From an uncultured Chthoniobacterales bacterium (GTDB taxonomy: Bacteria > Verrucomicrobiota > Verrucomicrobiia > Chthoniobacterales > UBA10450): a stretch of DNA of 9,917 bases. The notes under the pieces are model-generated. The model did no database searches. It had not been told where the DNA came from and worked only from the letters and a program-made list of their open reading frames with translations. The DNA is taken from assembly GCA_955652155.1 (NCBI GenBank), contig CATPAT010000025.1:1-9917 (forward strand). Direction: 5' to 3'. The position numbers and the translations under genes were made by a program. Shown one piece after another: positions 1 to 7,500 of the stretch (the stretch's first letter is position 1; every line of letters begins with the position of its first letter).

Positions 1-1085
1 ATATGATCATGCCGGAAGTCGGCGCGGAAGGGCAACAGCGTTTGAGCGCTGCGCGAGTTTTGTGCATCGGCGCGGGCGGGCTCGGTTCCCCGGCCGCGCT
101 TTATCTTGCCGCTGCTGGCGTCGGAAAACTTGGTTTGGTCGATTTTGACGATGTCGATCTTAGCAATCTCCAGCGACAGATCTTGCATGGGACGAAAGAC
201 GTCGGTCGCAAAAAATTGGATTCGGCGCGCGACCGTTTGCGCGACGCGAACCCCAACGTCGAAATCGAAACTCACGAGTGCCGCTTCACGAGCGCAAACG
301 CTCGCGAGATTGTTTCCGGTTACGATGTGGTGGTTGACGGCTCCGATAATTTTCCGACGCGCTATTTGTCAAACGATGTCTGCGTGTTTGCCAAGAAGCC
401 AAATGTTTACGGGTCGGTCTTTCGTTTCGACGGCCAGGCGACGGTGTTCGCGCCGCATCTGGGCGGGCCTTGTTATCGCTGCCTATTTCCCGAGCCGCCG
501 CCGCCGGGATCGGTTCCAAATTGCGCGGAGGCGGGGGTGCTCGGCGTCCTTCCCGGAATTGTCGGGACGATTCAAGCAAACGAAGCGATCAAATTAATCC
601 TCGGTGTCGGCGAGCCGCTCGTCGGCCGGCTTCTCTATTTCGACGCGCTGAAAATGAAATTTCGCGAATTCAATCTCCGGCGCGATCCGCAATGCCCGGT
701 CTGCGGCGATTCGCCCACGATCACCGAACCGGTCGATTATGAGCAATTCTGTGGCGTCGCGACCAACGTCCCGACGGTTTCGGTGCGCGAACTAAAACAA
801 AAGCTCGACGCGCGCGAACCCGTTCAGCTGGTCGATGTTCGGGAACCGTTCGAACACGAGATCGCAAGCATCGACAGCGCGCGATTAATTCCACTCGGAG
901 AATTGCCTGACCGGTTGGGTGAATTGGACCGCGATCGTTTGACGATTGTGCATTGCCACAGCGGCATGCGTAGCGCGCAGGCGGTGCGGTTATTGCGCGA
1001 CGCCGGTTTTGCAAAGGTGTTTAATCTCGAGGGCGGGATTGCGAAATGGTCGGACGAAATCGACTCGGACGTGCCGAAATATTAA
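1..1085 (+). CDS. moeB: MoeB/ThiF-type adenylyltransferase fused to rhodanese (5' partial)
   Basis: E1-like enzyme that adenylates the C-terminal Gly-Gly of a small sulfur carrier (MoaD or ThiS type) for molybdopterin, thiamine or related sulfur transfer in the cytoplasm. Numbering from the ATG at position 3, the nucleotide-binding loop GAGGLGSP is at residues 23-30. The acidic strand and following helix (VDFDDVDLSNLQRQ) are at 46-59 and the adenylation Asp region DGSDN at 112-116. Two zinc CxxC pairs sit at 157/160 and 231/234, and the candidate conjugating Cys is 174 in PNCAEAG. A rhodanese domain covers about 258-355, with active-site loop HCHSGMRS and Cys318 as the persulfide carrier. This E1-plus-rhodanese layout matches the bacterial MoeBR/MOCS3-like form. 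The family usually begins roughly 15-25 residues before IMPEVG, and reading back gives a codon ending in AT (His possible), so the true start probably lies left of the window. No sulfur-carrier gene is visible, so MoaD versus ThiS partner is undecided. Confidence 0.93.
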   Translation, partial: MIMPEVGAEGQQRLSAARVLCIGAGGLGSPAALYLAAAGVGKLGLVDFDDVDLSNLQRQILHGTKDVGRKKLDSARDRLRDANPNVEIETHECRFTSANAREIVSGYDVVVDGSDNFPTRYLSNDVCVFAKKPNVYGSVFRFDGQATVFAPHLGGPCYRCLFPEPPPPGSVPNCAEAGVLGVLPGIVGTIQANEAIKLILGVGEPLVGRLLYFDALKMKFREFNLRRDPQCPVCGDSPTITEPVDYEQFCGVATNVPTVSVRELKQKLDAREPVQLVDVREPFEHEIASIDSARLIPLGELPDRLGELDRDRLTIVHCHSGMRSAQAVRLLRDAGFAKVFNLEGGIAKWSDEIDSDVPKY

Positions 1086-1648
1086 TTTTGCTTTAAGGCA
1101 GCGGCGAAGTCTTCAGCGGTCGGTACATCGTTCCACTGTTTCAGAAGTTCGCCATTTCGGCCGAAAACAAAAACGTGAAAGAGCGCACTGGTTGGCTGTG
1201 CGCCGAGTTGGGTCGTGATTGGTCCGTCGAAATCTGCGACCGCGGAGACATCCTGACGGGCATTTCGCACAATCTTCAGTTGATCGTAGCGCGATTGGAG
1301 GCGGCGTGCTTCCGAATCGAGTCGTCGCCGCATCAACGAAGTCAAGATCATGCGGACCGGTTTGCTGTGTTGCCCTTCGAACGCGAGGACGGTGATCATT
1401 CGATAACTCAGATTACCGAGACAAAAGTCGGGTGTGCGATCCCCGACCGCGCGCGCTTTGTCAATGTTCGATTGAGTGGTTAAAACAACAGTCGTGATGC
1501 GGCCGTCGTAGATGGAGAATGTATGACCATCGACATCGACGAGATTAATTCGATATTTTTCGCCGAGTATTAACTCGGCGCGGACCAACCAGAGAGGAGC
1601 GCATGAAAGTATGGTCACGAAAAAAATTTGCGCTCGACTCGGGTTCAC
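1082..1648 (-). CDS. Small secreted protein of unknown function, possibly thioredoxin-fold-like
   Basis: 188 residues, not recognised. An N-terminal hydrophobic stretch after an Arg (about residues 5-24, ending LVRAE) looks like a short Sec signal peptide, so the protein is probably periplasmic. The mature part has alternating strand and helix segments (TVVLTT, MITVLAFEG, LHVFVFG-like strand at about 155-163, then a closing helix AEDFAAALKQ). This layout resembles a thioredoxin/YtfJ-like fold, but there is no CxxC, so a redox role is doubtful; the fold call is inference. The start is GTG at 1646-1648. A second GTG at residue 11 is possible, but it would remove the only basic residue before the hydrophobic core. 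No clear Shine-Dalgarno is seen. Its stop overlaps the stop of the convergent moeB-like gene, and its start lies 24 bp from the divergent LysM lipoprotein gene. Promoters for this divergent pair must therefore lie inside coding sequence. Confidence 0.7.
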   Translation of the reverse strand: MNPSRAQIFFVTILSCAPLWLVRAELILGEKYRINLVDVDGHTFSIYDGRITTVVLTTQSNIDKARAVGDRTPDFCLGNLSYRMITVLAFEGQHSKPVRMILTSLMRRRLDSEARRLQSRYDQLKIVRNARQDVSAVADFDGPITTQLGAQPTSALFHVFVFGRNGELLKQWNDVPTAEDFAAALKQN

Positions 1649-1672
1649 GATTAAAGACGTTGATCACGAGAA

Positions 1673-2368
1673 ATGCGCGCTGACAACTGTCGCTTCCAAT
1701 TTTTGGTAGCATCATTTTCAATTTTGGTGCTCTTGAGCGCCTGCGATCGCATGGTCACGTCGCGGAATACACGCCTGGTCAAAGAAGCGGACTGGAAGGC
1801 GGCCCAGGGCGATTATCTCTGGGCGGTCAATCTTTACGAAGCCGCCCTCGACGGGACGCCCCAATCCGCGGAAGTGCATTTTAAACTGGCTCTGCTTTAT
1901 GACGACAAAATGAACGATCCACTGCACGCGCTCCATCATTTCAAACGCTACCTCGTTTTGAATCCAGAGGGCTCGCACGCGGCCGAGGTCAAAGATTTTA
2001 TGAAACGTGACGAAGTTGCGCTCGGCACGAGTTTGTCCGGCGACTCGGTCGTGACCCGGGCGGAGGCGGCGCGATTGCGAAATGAAAATCTCAATTTGCA
2101 CAGGGAAATTGACGCTGGTTCAACCAAGCCCCGCCCCGCCGCGGACAAGTCGGCATCGCGTCGTGGCGATAAAGAAAAAACGGAGTCGAAGAAGGCTGGC
2201 TCTCACACTTACACCGTGAAAGAAGGCGACACTCTGGCTTCCATTTCTCGCAAGTTTTACAAAACGTCGAAGCGCTGGAGAGATATCCGCGACGCCAACG
2301 AGAAAAAGATCGATGATCCGGACAATTTGAAAGCGGGTCTGACACTGACGATTCCGCCTAACGACTGA
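1673..2368 (+). CDS. TPR and LysM domain lipoprotein
   Basis: 231-residue lipoprotein likely acting at the envelope on or near peptidoglycan. A signal peptide ends in the lipobox LLSAC with Cys24 as the lipidation site. Asp follows at +2, which in Escherichia coli disfavours outer-membrane sorting; whether this rule applies here is unknown. Residues about 37-100 form a TPR-like helical pair (AVNLYEAALDG, then LHALHHFKRYLVLNP). A short Leu/Asn/Glu helix with coiled-coil character follows at about 128-145 (EAARLRNENLNLHRE). A charged Lys/Arg/Ser/Glu-rich linker leads to a C-terminal LysM domain at about 180-228, recognised from YTVKEGDTLASISRKFY and the end LKAGLTLTIP. LysM binds N-acetylglucosamine-containing glycans, usually peptidoglycan. 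The ATG at 1673 is chosen because it gives the complete signal peptide; the upstream CACGAG is only a weak ribosome site. It converges on the FecR operon with a 39-bp gap in which no convincing terminator is visible. Confidence 0.88.
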   Translation: MRADNCRFQFLVASFSILVLLSACDRMVTSRNTRLVKEADWKAAQGDYLWAVNLYEAALDGTPQSAEVHFKLALLYDDKMNDPLHALHHFKRYLVLNPEGSHAAEVKDFMKRDEVALGTSLSGDSVVTRAEAARLRNENLNLHREIDAGSTKPRPAADKSASRRGDKEKTESKKAGSHTYTVKEGDTLASISRKFYKTSKRWRDIRDANEKKIDDPDNLKAGLTLTIPPND

Positions 2369-2407
2369 CAAATTAGGTTACGTTCGCGACTGTGTCGGCG
2401 ATAAGCG

Positions 2408-3226
2408 CTAGAAACGCGCGCCACTCGGAATGACGGTCGGTCGCGGCGGCGGCGATTCCATGTGGGCATTCATGGCCTGGTCGATCACATCCTGGTTCGT
2501 CGGGTCGATCAGTCCGCCACTCGGCGGTTCATTGTGCTGGTTCTCAATGTCAGCCAGAATGATGTTCAATTCCGGCAGCGGTCGGTTGAAGCCTTTGACC
2601 AATTTGCCGTTCAGCAATTTGGAGATGTCGATGTTGAGGACTGGCGGGCAATGGGTCGGATGGGGTGGAAACACAACCATCTGTCCAGTTTGCAGCCGGC
2701 AAGGATCCGTGGGAATGCCTTTCAACGTCAACGTGCCATGGCCGTGAAGCAGGATGAATTTATTCCACGTGTTCGAATGGCGTTCCAAAATCGCGGTGAA
2801 ACCGCTCACCGCGCAGGTCGCAACCGCGGTCGTAATTTTGACCGTTCCCGTATCTTTCGGGGCCGACATTAAGATCGCGCCGCTGCCGAGATCGTAAGTG
2901 CGTGCGGCTCCGCCAAAACTGAAAACCGTATTTGCGCCGAGCCGCGTGAGCGTTTGATCGAGAAACGTCAGTTCCGCGCGCGAATCGGTGCCGGTCCGGA
3001 CAGCCGTTCCTTCCCGAACGGTATCGTTCATCGTGGCGGGCCGGGCTGCGGTTTGCCCTGCGAGCAAGCGGACATCATGGATCACTTCGGTAACGCGGGC
3101 CTGTTTTTGGTCGGCCGCAAAAAGGAGACTGGCAATACCGGCAGCGGTTCCAACTAAACAAATGGCAGCGACGAGATTTGAATTTGGGAAGGGAGTTTTC
3201 ATCGGATTGACTGTCGATCGTATCAT
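2408..3226 (-). CDS. Secreted FecR-domain protein, third of three tandem paralogues
   Basis: 272 residues, last gene of the minus-strand cluster. A signal peptide spans about residues 1-38, with hydrophobic core LVAAICLVGTAAGIASLLFA; Met9 is an alternative start. The FecR domain (about 65-150) is shown by GTAVRTGTDSRAELTF, RLGANTVFSF, DLGSGAIL and VKITT, the hallmark beta-rich pattern of the FecR Pfam family. A C-terminal segment (ISKLLNGKLVKGF, then ELNIILADIENQ) aligns with the other two FecR proteins here, so all three share an extension beyond the domain. The tail is Pro-rich (SPPPRPTV). The start overlaps the stop of the upstream FecR gene as ATGA, with AAGG just before it, so translational coupling is likely. 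Classical FecR proteins are membrane-bound sigma regulators; this one lacks a cytoplasmic anti-sigma region and has no sigma gene next to it. Its role is unknown, probably periplasmic or surface scaffolding. Confidence 0.85.
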   Translation of the reverse strand: MIRSTVNPMKTPFPNSNLVAAICLVGTAAGIASLLFAADQKQARVTEVIHDVRLLAGQTAARPATMNDTVREGTAVRTGTDSRAELTFLDQTLTRLGANTVFSFGGAARTYDLGSGAILMSAPKDTGTVKITTAVATCAVSGFTAILERHSNTWNKFILLHGHGTLTLKGIPTDPCRLQTGQMVVFPPHPTHCPPVLNIDISKLLNGKLVKGFNRPLPELNIILADIENQHNEPPSGGLIDPTNQDVIDQAMNAHMESPPPRPTVIPSGARF

Positions 3227-5265
3227 GGACCTTGACCCGGTCCGCCGAGCGGCGGTGCAGCAGACAATGGTTGCGGGTTCTTCGCCCCAACGCCGCCGAA
3301 AGTTCCAGTATTGGCCGGTGTGCCGGTTCCTCCAAAACCGAAATAGTTTGGATTGTTCGTGAAAACATCCGCCTGTTGAGCCGAATTGATCGTGACGACG
3401 ACGCCTTGGGAGATGTTGATCGTATTGGCGGCGAGAATATTCGCGGGACTGGAGAGGGTTACATTTGAGAGAAAGTTGAGCGTGCCGTTACTTCCGGTGG
3501 CGTACAGTTTCAAAATCGTGTCGGCGCCGAGAACGTTACCACTGCCGATATTGAGCGCTCCGTTCGTGCCAAGCGCGGAAATTTTGACAACGTCGCCATG
3601 GACCGTCGCGTTGTTCAGGGTAGTCTGGCCCGCGATGCCGGTCTGACGGATGTCCACCTCGGCCTGGTCGGCCTGAACGGTTCCGCTGACGTTTACGGAG
3701 GTGTCGCTGCCGCTGGCGAGGATTATGATCTGACCACTGTTGCCCATCGAATCGAGCATGGTCCGAAGTTGAGCGGTGCTGGAGATGGCTATCCCGCCCA
3801 GGGACTGCACGGTGATCCCGCCTCCAGTCGAGGTCACGGCCGAATTGACCGTAAGATTATTACCGGCCAGGGCCTTGAATCCGCGCTGGTTTTGCTGCGT
3901 ACCGTTCACTGTCACCGGTGAGTCTACCTGGATGTCGCCTTCGGCCCTGATCTGAACTCGATTGAGATTCGAGACGGGCGCGACAAATGTGACGCTTGAG
4001 CCCGTGCCGCGAGCGTAGATGAAAAGTTCGCCGAAATTCGCGAAGCTGATGCCGGAGAGATTGATCGAGCCATTGAGCGTAACGAGAGCGACTTGCTGCA
4101 TGCCGCCGAACGTAAAAACGGCCCCCGAATCGGAGGTGTTGATATTGCCCTGACTGGCAAACCCGAGAGTTGGGTAGCCGCTAGAGTTGGAGACGGTCGG
4201 GTCTCCATCGAGCTGCAGTGCCGCGAATAAGAAACCCGGAATTGGAAGAGAATTCGAACTAGGATTGTTGAAACCGCCGCCGCTGCTGTTGACAAAATCG
4301 ACGCTGTCGAAAGACGACGGCGAGCTGCCAAGCCAGGTGGCCAACGGTCCGTCCAGAGCGGCTCCCCGATAAATTTTTCCGAAATCGGTTATTCCGTTCG
4401 TCGTAATCATCGGATCTGTATTGATCTGCGTACCACTCGTTATGACGTACGGATTAGGTGACGTGATCGCCGTTGGCGGCCCGAACTTCGCGCCGCCACT
4501 GCTTGGGGGAGGCGACATTGCCGCGGTTGCCAAGGTTACGGTGTCAAGGCCGGTAGAATCCCTTGGCGGCTGGTTCGTAGGCCCGTTTTGACTGGATAGC
4601 TCTGCCTGCTGTTGGTCGATCACTGCCAGAATCAAGTCGGCGTTTGGAAGCGTCGCGAAGCTCGTGATCAACTTCGACGTTTTATAAACCAGGGCCGCAT
4701 TGAACTTTGTCGGCCGCGTGATTTGCCCGTCTGGGGTCATCATCACCATTTCTCCTCCGTGGACAATCACAGCTTGCTCAGGGTGACCTGTCGGGTAAAA
4801 GCGGCCGATCCCTTCAAGCATCAGGAGTTTTGTCGGCAAGCCCTTGTTAGATTCAAAGAGAGCCGTCCCACCAGTGATGGCCGCTGTGACAGCGGCTGTG
4901 CGGATCTTTACTTCGGCCCCGTTTCGCGGGACTTGCACGAGTATCGCGCCGCTGCCGAGGTCGACCTGGCGAGCTTCTCCGTTGAAACTGAAAACCGTGT
5001 TTGCGCCTAGACGCGTGATTGTAAGATCGGAGAAGGTCAGCTCCGAGCGCGAATCTACTCCCGTGCGCACGGCGGTGCCAGCACCTACACTGTCGTTCAC
5101 AACTGCTGCCCGCGCCGCCGCTTGTCCGGGAAGCAATTTCACGTCGTTAATTATCTGAGTAACGTGCGCAGCCCGTAACTCTGCCGCACCCGCCACGGCC
5201 GAAAGATGCACAAAAGTAAAAAAGCAAAGTAGAACACAGCCGGTGCCTGTTTTGAAAAGGTTCAT
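3223..5265 (-). CDS. FecR-domain protein with long beta-repeat (haemagglutinin-like) C-terminal region
   Basis: 680 residues. A signal peptide of about 28 residues (hydrophobic VLLCFFTFVHL, then AVAGAA before E29) directs export. The FecR domain lies at about 60-150 (GTAVRTGVDSRSELTF, RLGANTVFSF, DLGSGAIL, VKIRT). The shared extension is at about 190-225 (YKTSKLITSFATLPNADLIL). From about 225 onward the protein is low in charge and rich in Gly, Ser, Asn and Thr. From roughly 390 to 640 it carries repeated short strands such as LNGSINLSG, IRAEGDIQVDSPVTV, LAGNNLTVNS and ISALGTNGALNIGSG, resembling the parallel beta-helix of filamentous-haemagglutinin-type proteins. The end is Gly/Pro-rich and shows no autotransporter barrel or C-terminal Phe, so it would need another export route or stay in the periplasm. 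The start codon lies 3 bp after the previous gene's stop, without a strong ribosome site. This is the largest and most divergent of the three paralogues. Confidence 0.87.
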   Translation of the reverse strand: MNLFKTGTGCVLLCFFTFVHLSAVAGAAELRAAHVTQIINDVKLLPGQAAARAAVVNDSVGAGTAVRTGVDSRSELTFSDLTITRLGANTVFSFNGEARQVDLGSGAILVQVPRNGAEVKIRTAAVTAAITGGTALFESNKGLPTKLLMLEGIGRFYPTGHPEQAVIVHGGEMVMMTPDGQITRPTKFNAALVYKTSKLITSFATLPNADLILAVIDQQQAELSSQNGPTNQPPRDSTGLDTVTLATAAMSPPPSSGGAKFGPPTAITSPNPYVITSGTQINTDPMITTNGITDFGKIYRGAALDGPLATWLGSSPSSFDSVDFVNSSGGGFNNPSSNSLPIPGFLFAALQLDGDPTVSNSSGYPTLGFASQGNINTSDSGAVFTFGGMQQVALVTLNGSINLSGISFANFGELFIYARGTGSSVTFVAPVSNLNRVQIRAEGDIQVDSPVTVNGTQQNQRGFKALAGNNLTVNSAVTSTGGGITVQSLGGIAISSTAQLRTMLDSMGNSGQIIILASGSDTSVNVSGTVQADQAEVDIRQTGIAGQTTLNNATVHGDVVKISALGTNGALNIGSGNVLGADTILKLYATGSNGTLNFLSNVTLSSPANILAANTINISQGVVVTINSAQQADVFTNNPNYFGFGGTGTPANTGTFGGVGAKNPQPLSAAPPLGGPGQGP

Positions 5266-5268
5266 GTG

Positions 5269-6183
5269 CTAGCGCGGATTGTCCGCTGTGTAATTTGACG
5301 CAGGCAATCTGGGCGGAGTCGGCTCCGGACTTGACGGCGTTTGAATCGTACCGACGTCGGTCGACGATGGAATTGCGATCGATCCCGGCGTCAGAGAAGC
5401 GGCAATCGGATGGCTGGCCGCAGTCATCTGCGCAGGACTGGTAAGCGACACCACCGTCCCCTTTCCAAAGATGACCAGATTCGTGTCGATCAAGCTTCTT
5501 TTTGATTTCGCGCGCTGTTGTTTTTCACTTTCCTTCGCAATTAAGTTTTGGCTGCCAAGCGGTGGAAAATCGATAATCAAGAGCGACGTTTTCAGTAAGC
5601 GCCCAAGGTCGACGTCCACTGGGTCGGGTAAACTCTTTGCGTCCGGATTCGTGATCAGCACTTGCCCCGGCCGAACCAGCACCGATTCGCCCCAGCGGCG
5701 CTTCAAGTACAAACGGGCTGTGCCTTCCAGGCTGATGAACTTGAGATAGGCGTGCGGGTGACACTCCACTAGTACTGTCGTTCCGTTAATTGCGGCCGTG
5801 ACAGCACCCGTTGTGATTTTTGTGCTGCCCACTCCTTTCGGAACTCGTAAGAGCATGGCTCCCTCGGCCAGATCGAGATTGCGCGTTCCTTTATTGAAAC
5901 TGAAAATCGTGTTCGCGCTGAGACGCGCCGACGTCTGATCGGTAAAGGTCAGCTCGGTGCGTGAATCCATGCCCGTCGCCACCGTTGTGCCGTCGGGCAC
6001 GTTATCATTTAAAACTGCGGCCCGCGGCGCCTCCTGCCCCGGGCGCAATTGCACATTATTGATCAGTCGCGTGATGGTCGCTTGGTTGAGCTCGGTCGCG
6101 ATTGTCGACGTTGTCGCGGCGATGGCCCAGATCAGAGGAACCGATCTGATCAGACAGAATCGGAAAGCGCGATTAATCCTCAT
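5269..6183 (-). CDS. Secreted FecR-domain protein, first of three tandem paralogues
   Basis: 304 residues. The N-terminus has several Arg residues, then a hydrophobic core (SVPLIWAIAATTSTIATE), giving a Sec signal peptide of about 30 residues. The FecR domain, about 65-150, reads GTTVATGMDSRTELTF, ARLSANTIFSF, DLAEGAMLLRVP and STKITTGAVTAAINGTT, closely parallel to the two downstream FecR proteins. The shared extension LGRLLKTSLLIIDFPPLG follows, then a basic patch (KQQRAKSKRSL). The final part is Pro/Ser/Thr-rich (SSPEPTPPRLP), like a flexible linker that may span the periplasm or cell wall. The ATG has AGAAGA a few bases upstream, a fair ribosome site, and lies 8 bp past the stop of the barrel gene, so the two are probably co-transcribed. 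No partner sigma factor is present. The biochemical role is not known. Confidence 0.86.
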   Translation of the reverse strand: MRINRAFRFCLIRSVPLIWAIAATTSTIATELNQATITRLINNVQLRPGQEAPRAAVLNDNVPDGTTVATGMDSRTELTFTDQTSARLSANTIFSFNKGTRNLDLAEGAMLLRVPKGVGSTKITTGAVTAAINGTTVLVECHPHAYLKFISLEGTARLYLKRRWGESVLVRPGQVLITNPDAKSLPDPVDVDLGRLLKTSLLIIDFPPLGSQNLIAKESEKQQRAKSKRSLIDTNLVIFGKGTVVSLTSPAQMTAASHPIAASLTPGSIAIPSSTDVGTIQTPSSPEPTPPRLPASNYTADNPR

Positions 6184-6191
6184 TGCGTCTT

Positions 6192-7205
6192 CTAAAATTT
6201 CGCAGTGAGAGCGATTGCACCGCCGACGTTGGCGACGTCGTAATCAAAAACATCCTTGTTCGAGTCGTTGTGCGCGAAAGAACTGATCGCGCTGACCGAG
6301 CACCAATTCGTCAGGCGATAACTCGCCGTGGCCGAAAGAATCTCGCTCACATCGGTCCGGCCGTTTTGATGATAATCGCGCGCTACCACGCGGCCGACGG
6401 CATTGATCGTCAATGCGCGGGTCAGGCTCGCTGAGTAGCCGACGTAACCTTCATAATCATTCCGCCGCGGACTTTGATGATCCGCGGCCACACTAATGTT
6501 CGCGTCAGCGCCGACCGAAAGCTGTTGTGCCCGGCTGAACCGGAATGGCAGCTCGGCGTTAAATATGAGCGAGTGGTTCGAGAAAAATTCATCCCCGAGC
6601 CGGTCGTCGAGCGTCAGCCGATTGAAATCGTATTCGCCGCGGAGAATGAGATTGTGGAATTGCGGCAGGAAATAATTCAGTCCTGCTTCCACATCCAGGC
6701 TACCGAAATCGAATCCGGTATTATCGCCGTAGTAAAAGACTTGCTCTCGCGCACCGAAATGCCCGTAGAGCGTTTTTGTGATCTGCGGATCATAATAAGC
6801 ACCCACCATTGGCGCGATCACCACGTCGCTCTTTTCGCCGCTCCGTGTCAGCGCCACATTCGATGTGTAAAAAATCGGAGAAGCCAATAAAAAAGTGAGC
6901 GGTTGATATTGCGCCGCACGTTTCAAAATTTCCTGCTCTCCAATGTCGGCATCGTTCGGACTGGACGCGGCATGTCCATCTTCGACGCCCTCGGGCAATC
7001 CCGCCGGTCCGAACGGCGGCTGCGTCTGGCCCTGAAGTAATTGGGCCCGATCGACATCTTGCGAACTCGGCCCTTGCGCAAAACTTGTTGCCGCCAAGAT
7101 CGACATCGTCCCCGCGCCAATAAGCGCGACTAAAAGATTAAAATGGTTTTTTACCAAACTAGCCGCGCCTCCCGTGCGCTTCCCTTTTGCCGTGTCGAAT
7201 TTCAC
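6192..7205 (-). CDS. Outer-membrane beta-barrel protein
   Basis: 337 residues, first gene of the minus-strand cluster. A signal peptide is clear (core FNLLVALIGAGTMSILAATSFA, likely cleavage after Ala43). A soluble acidic segment at about 45-105 leads into the barrel, starting near LASPIFYTSNVAL. The rest is a run of amphipathic strands with aromatic girdles and turn-forming Asp/Asn/Gly (LYGHFGAREQVFYYG, LILRGEYDFNRLTL, YEGYVGYSASL, INAVGRVVARDY). The chain ends in ALTAKF; a terminal Phe is the classic barrel-assembly signal. The pattern recalls putative beta-barrel families found beside exopolysaccharide or surface-export genes, but its cargo is unknown. A GTG at 7203-7205 is the farthest upstream start, since an in-frame TGA lies just before it. 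An internal TTG at residue 17 preceded by GGGAGG is a credible alternative and would still keep the signal peptide. Confidence 0.85.
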   Translation of the reverse strand: MKFDTAKGKRTGGAASLVKNHFNLLVALIGAGTMSILAATSFAQGPSSQDVDRAQLLQGQTQPPFGPAGLPEGVEDGHAASSPNDADIGEQEILKRAAQYQPLTFLLASPIFYTSNVALTRSGEKSDVVIAPMVGAYYDPQITKTLYGHFGAREQVFYYGDNTGFDFGSLDVEAGLNYFLPQFHNLILRGEYDFNRLTLDDRLGDEFFSNHSLIFNAELPFRFSRAQQLSVGADANISVAADHQSPRRNDYEGYVGYSASLTRALTINAVGRVVARDYHQNGRTDVSEILSATASYRLTNWCSVSAISSFAHNDSNKDVFDYDVANVGGAIALTAKF

Positions 7206-7243
7206 TCGTCAAGGAAGTTATTCGTCGCGCTGCGCTCTTTTGA

Positions 7244-7459
7244 GCCGTTTGCTCGACGTTAGGATCGCACTTTCGCCCGGACATTCTTTTACTTGAGCCG
7301 TTCCTTGAAGATCGGGACGGGATTCTTTGGATTAAGGAGCTGGCCAAAGAATTTCCGGATACCCGGATTCTAATCGTCTCGCGCCAATCTGAACGCCTCT
7401 ATGCCGAACGGGGCGCTGCACGCCGGGGCCGCCCACGGAGATGCCTTGTACCTCGGTGA
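7244..7459 (+). pseudogene. Response-regulator receiver fragment, frameshifted
   Basis: In the frame running from 7244 to a stop at 7457-7459 the translation contains RPDILLLEPFLEDRDGI, WIKELAKEFPDTRILIVSRQ and SERLYAERG. This matches the middle of NarL/LuxR-type receiver domains (strand with phospho-Asp, helix 3, strand 4 with Ser/Thr, helix 4). At the G run 7410-7413 one extra base shifts the frame; skipping it restores ALHAGA, the usual continuation of YAER in this family. The first roughly 40-50 receiver residues, the end of the receiver and the DNA-binding domain are absent, and there is no credible start codon. The phospho-acceptor position seems to be Glu rather than Asp (LLLEPF). It is best read as the decayed remains of a regulator gene between two divergent transcription units. 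Homology is recognised from memory of the family, not from a search. Confidence 0.6.
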
Positions 7460-7500
7460 GAGATTTAACTACGTCAGGATCAGGTTTTTTCTTATTTTTA

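Noticed and set aside
2369..2407. Bidirectional terminator between the convergent LysM and FecR genes
   Set aside because: The only stem I see is TCGC/GCGA of four pairs with a ten-base loop and no T run, too weak to call.
2462..2872. Plus-strand open frame of 136 codons inside the third FecR gene
   Set aside because: It lies wholly antisense to a well-supported FecR gene, its translation has no recognisable domain, and its composition is that of a shadow frame.
3924..4331. Minus-strand open frame of 135 codons inside the 680-aa FecR gene
   Set aside because: Same strand but different frame within the beta-repeat region; Ser/Arg-rich translation without a domain, typical of an out-of-frame reading.
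2408..6183. Iron-dicitrate-type FecIRA signalling system
   Set aside because: No sigma-factor gene or TonB-dependent receptor is present, and the FecR proteins have cleavable-looking signal peptides instead of an N-terminal cytoplasmic anti-sigma part.
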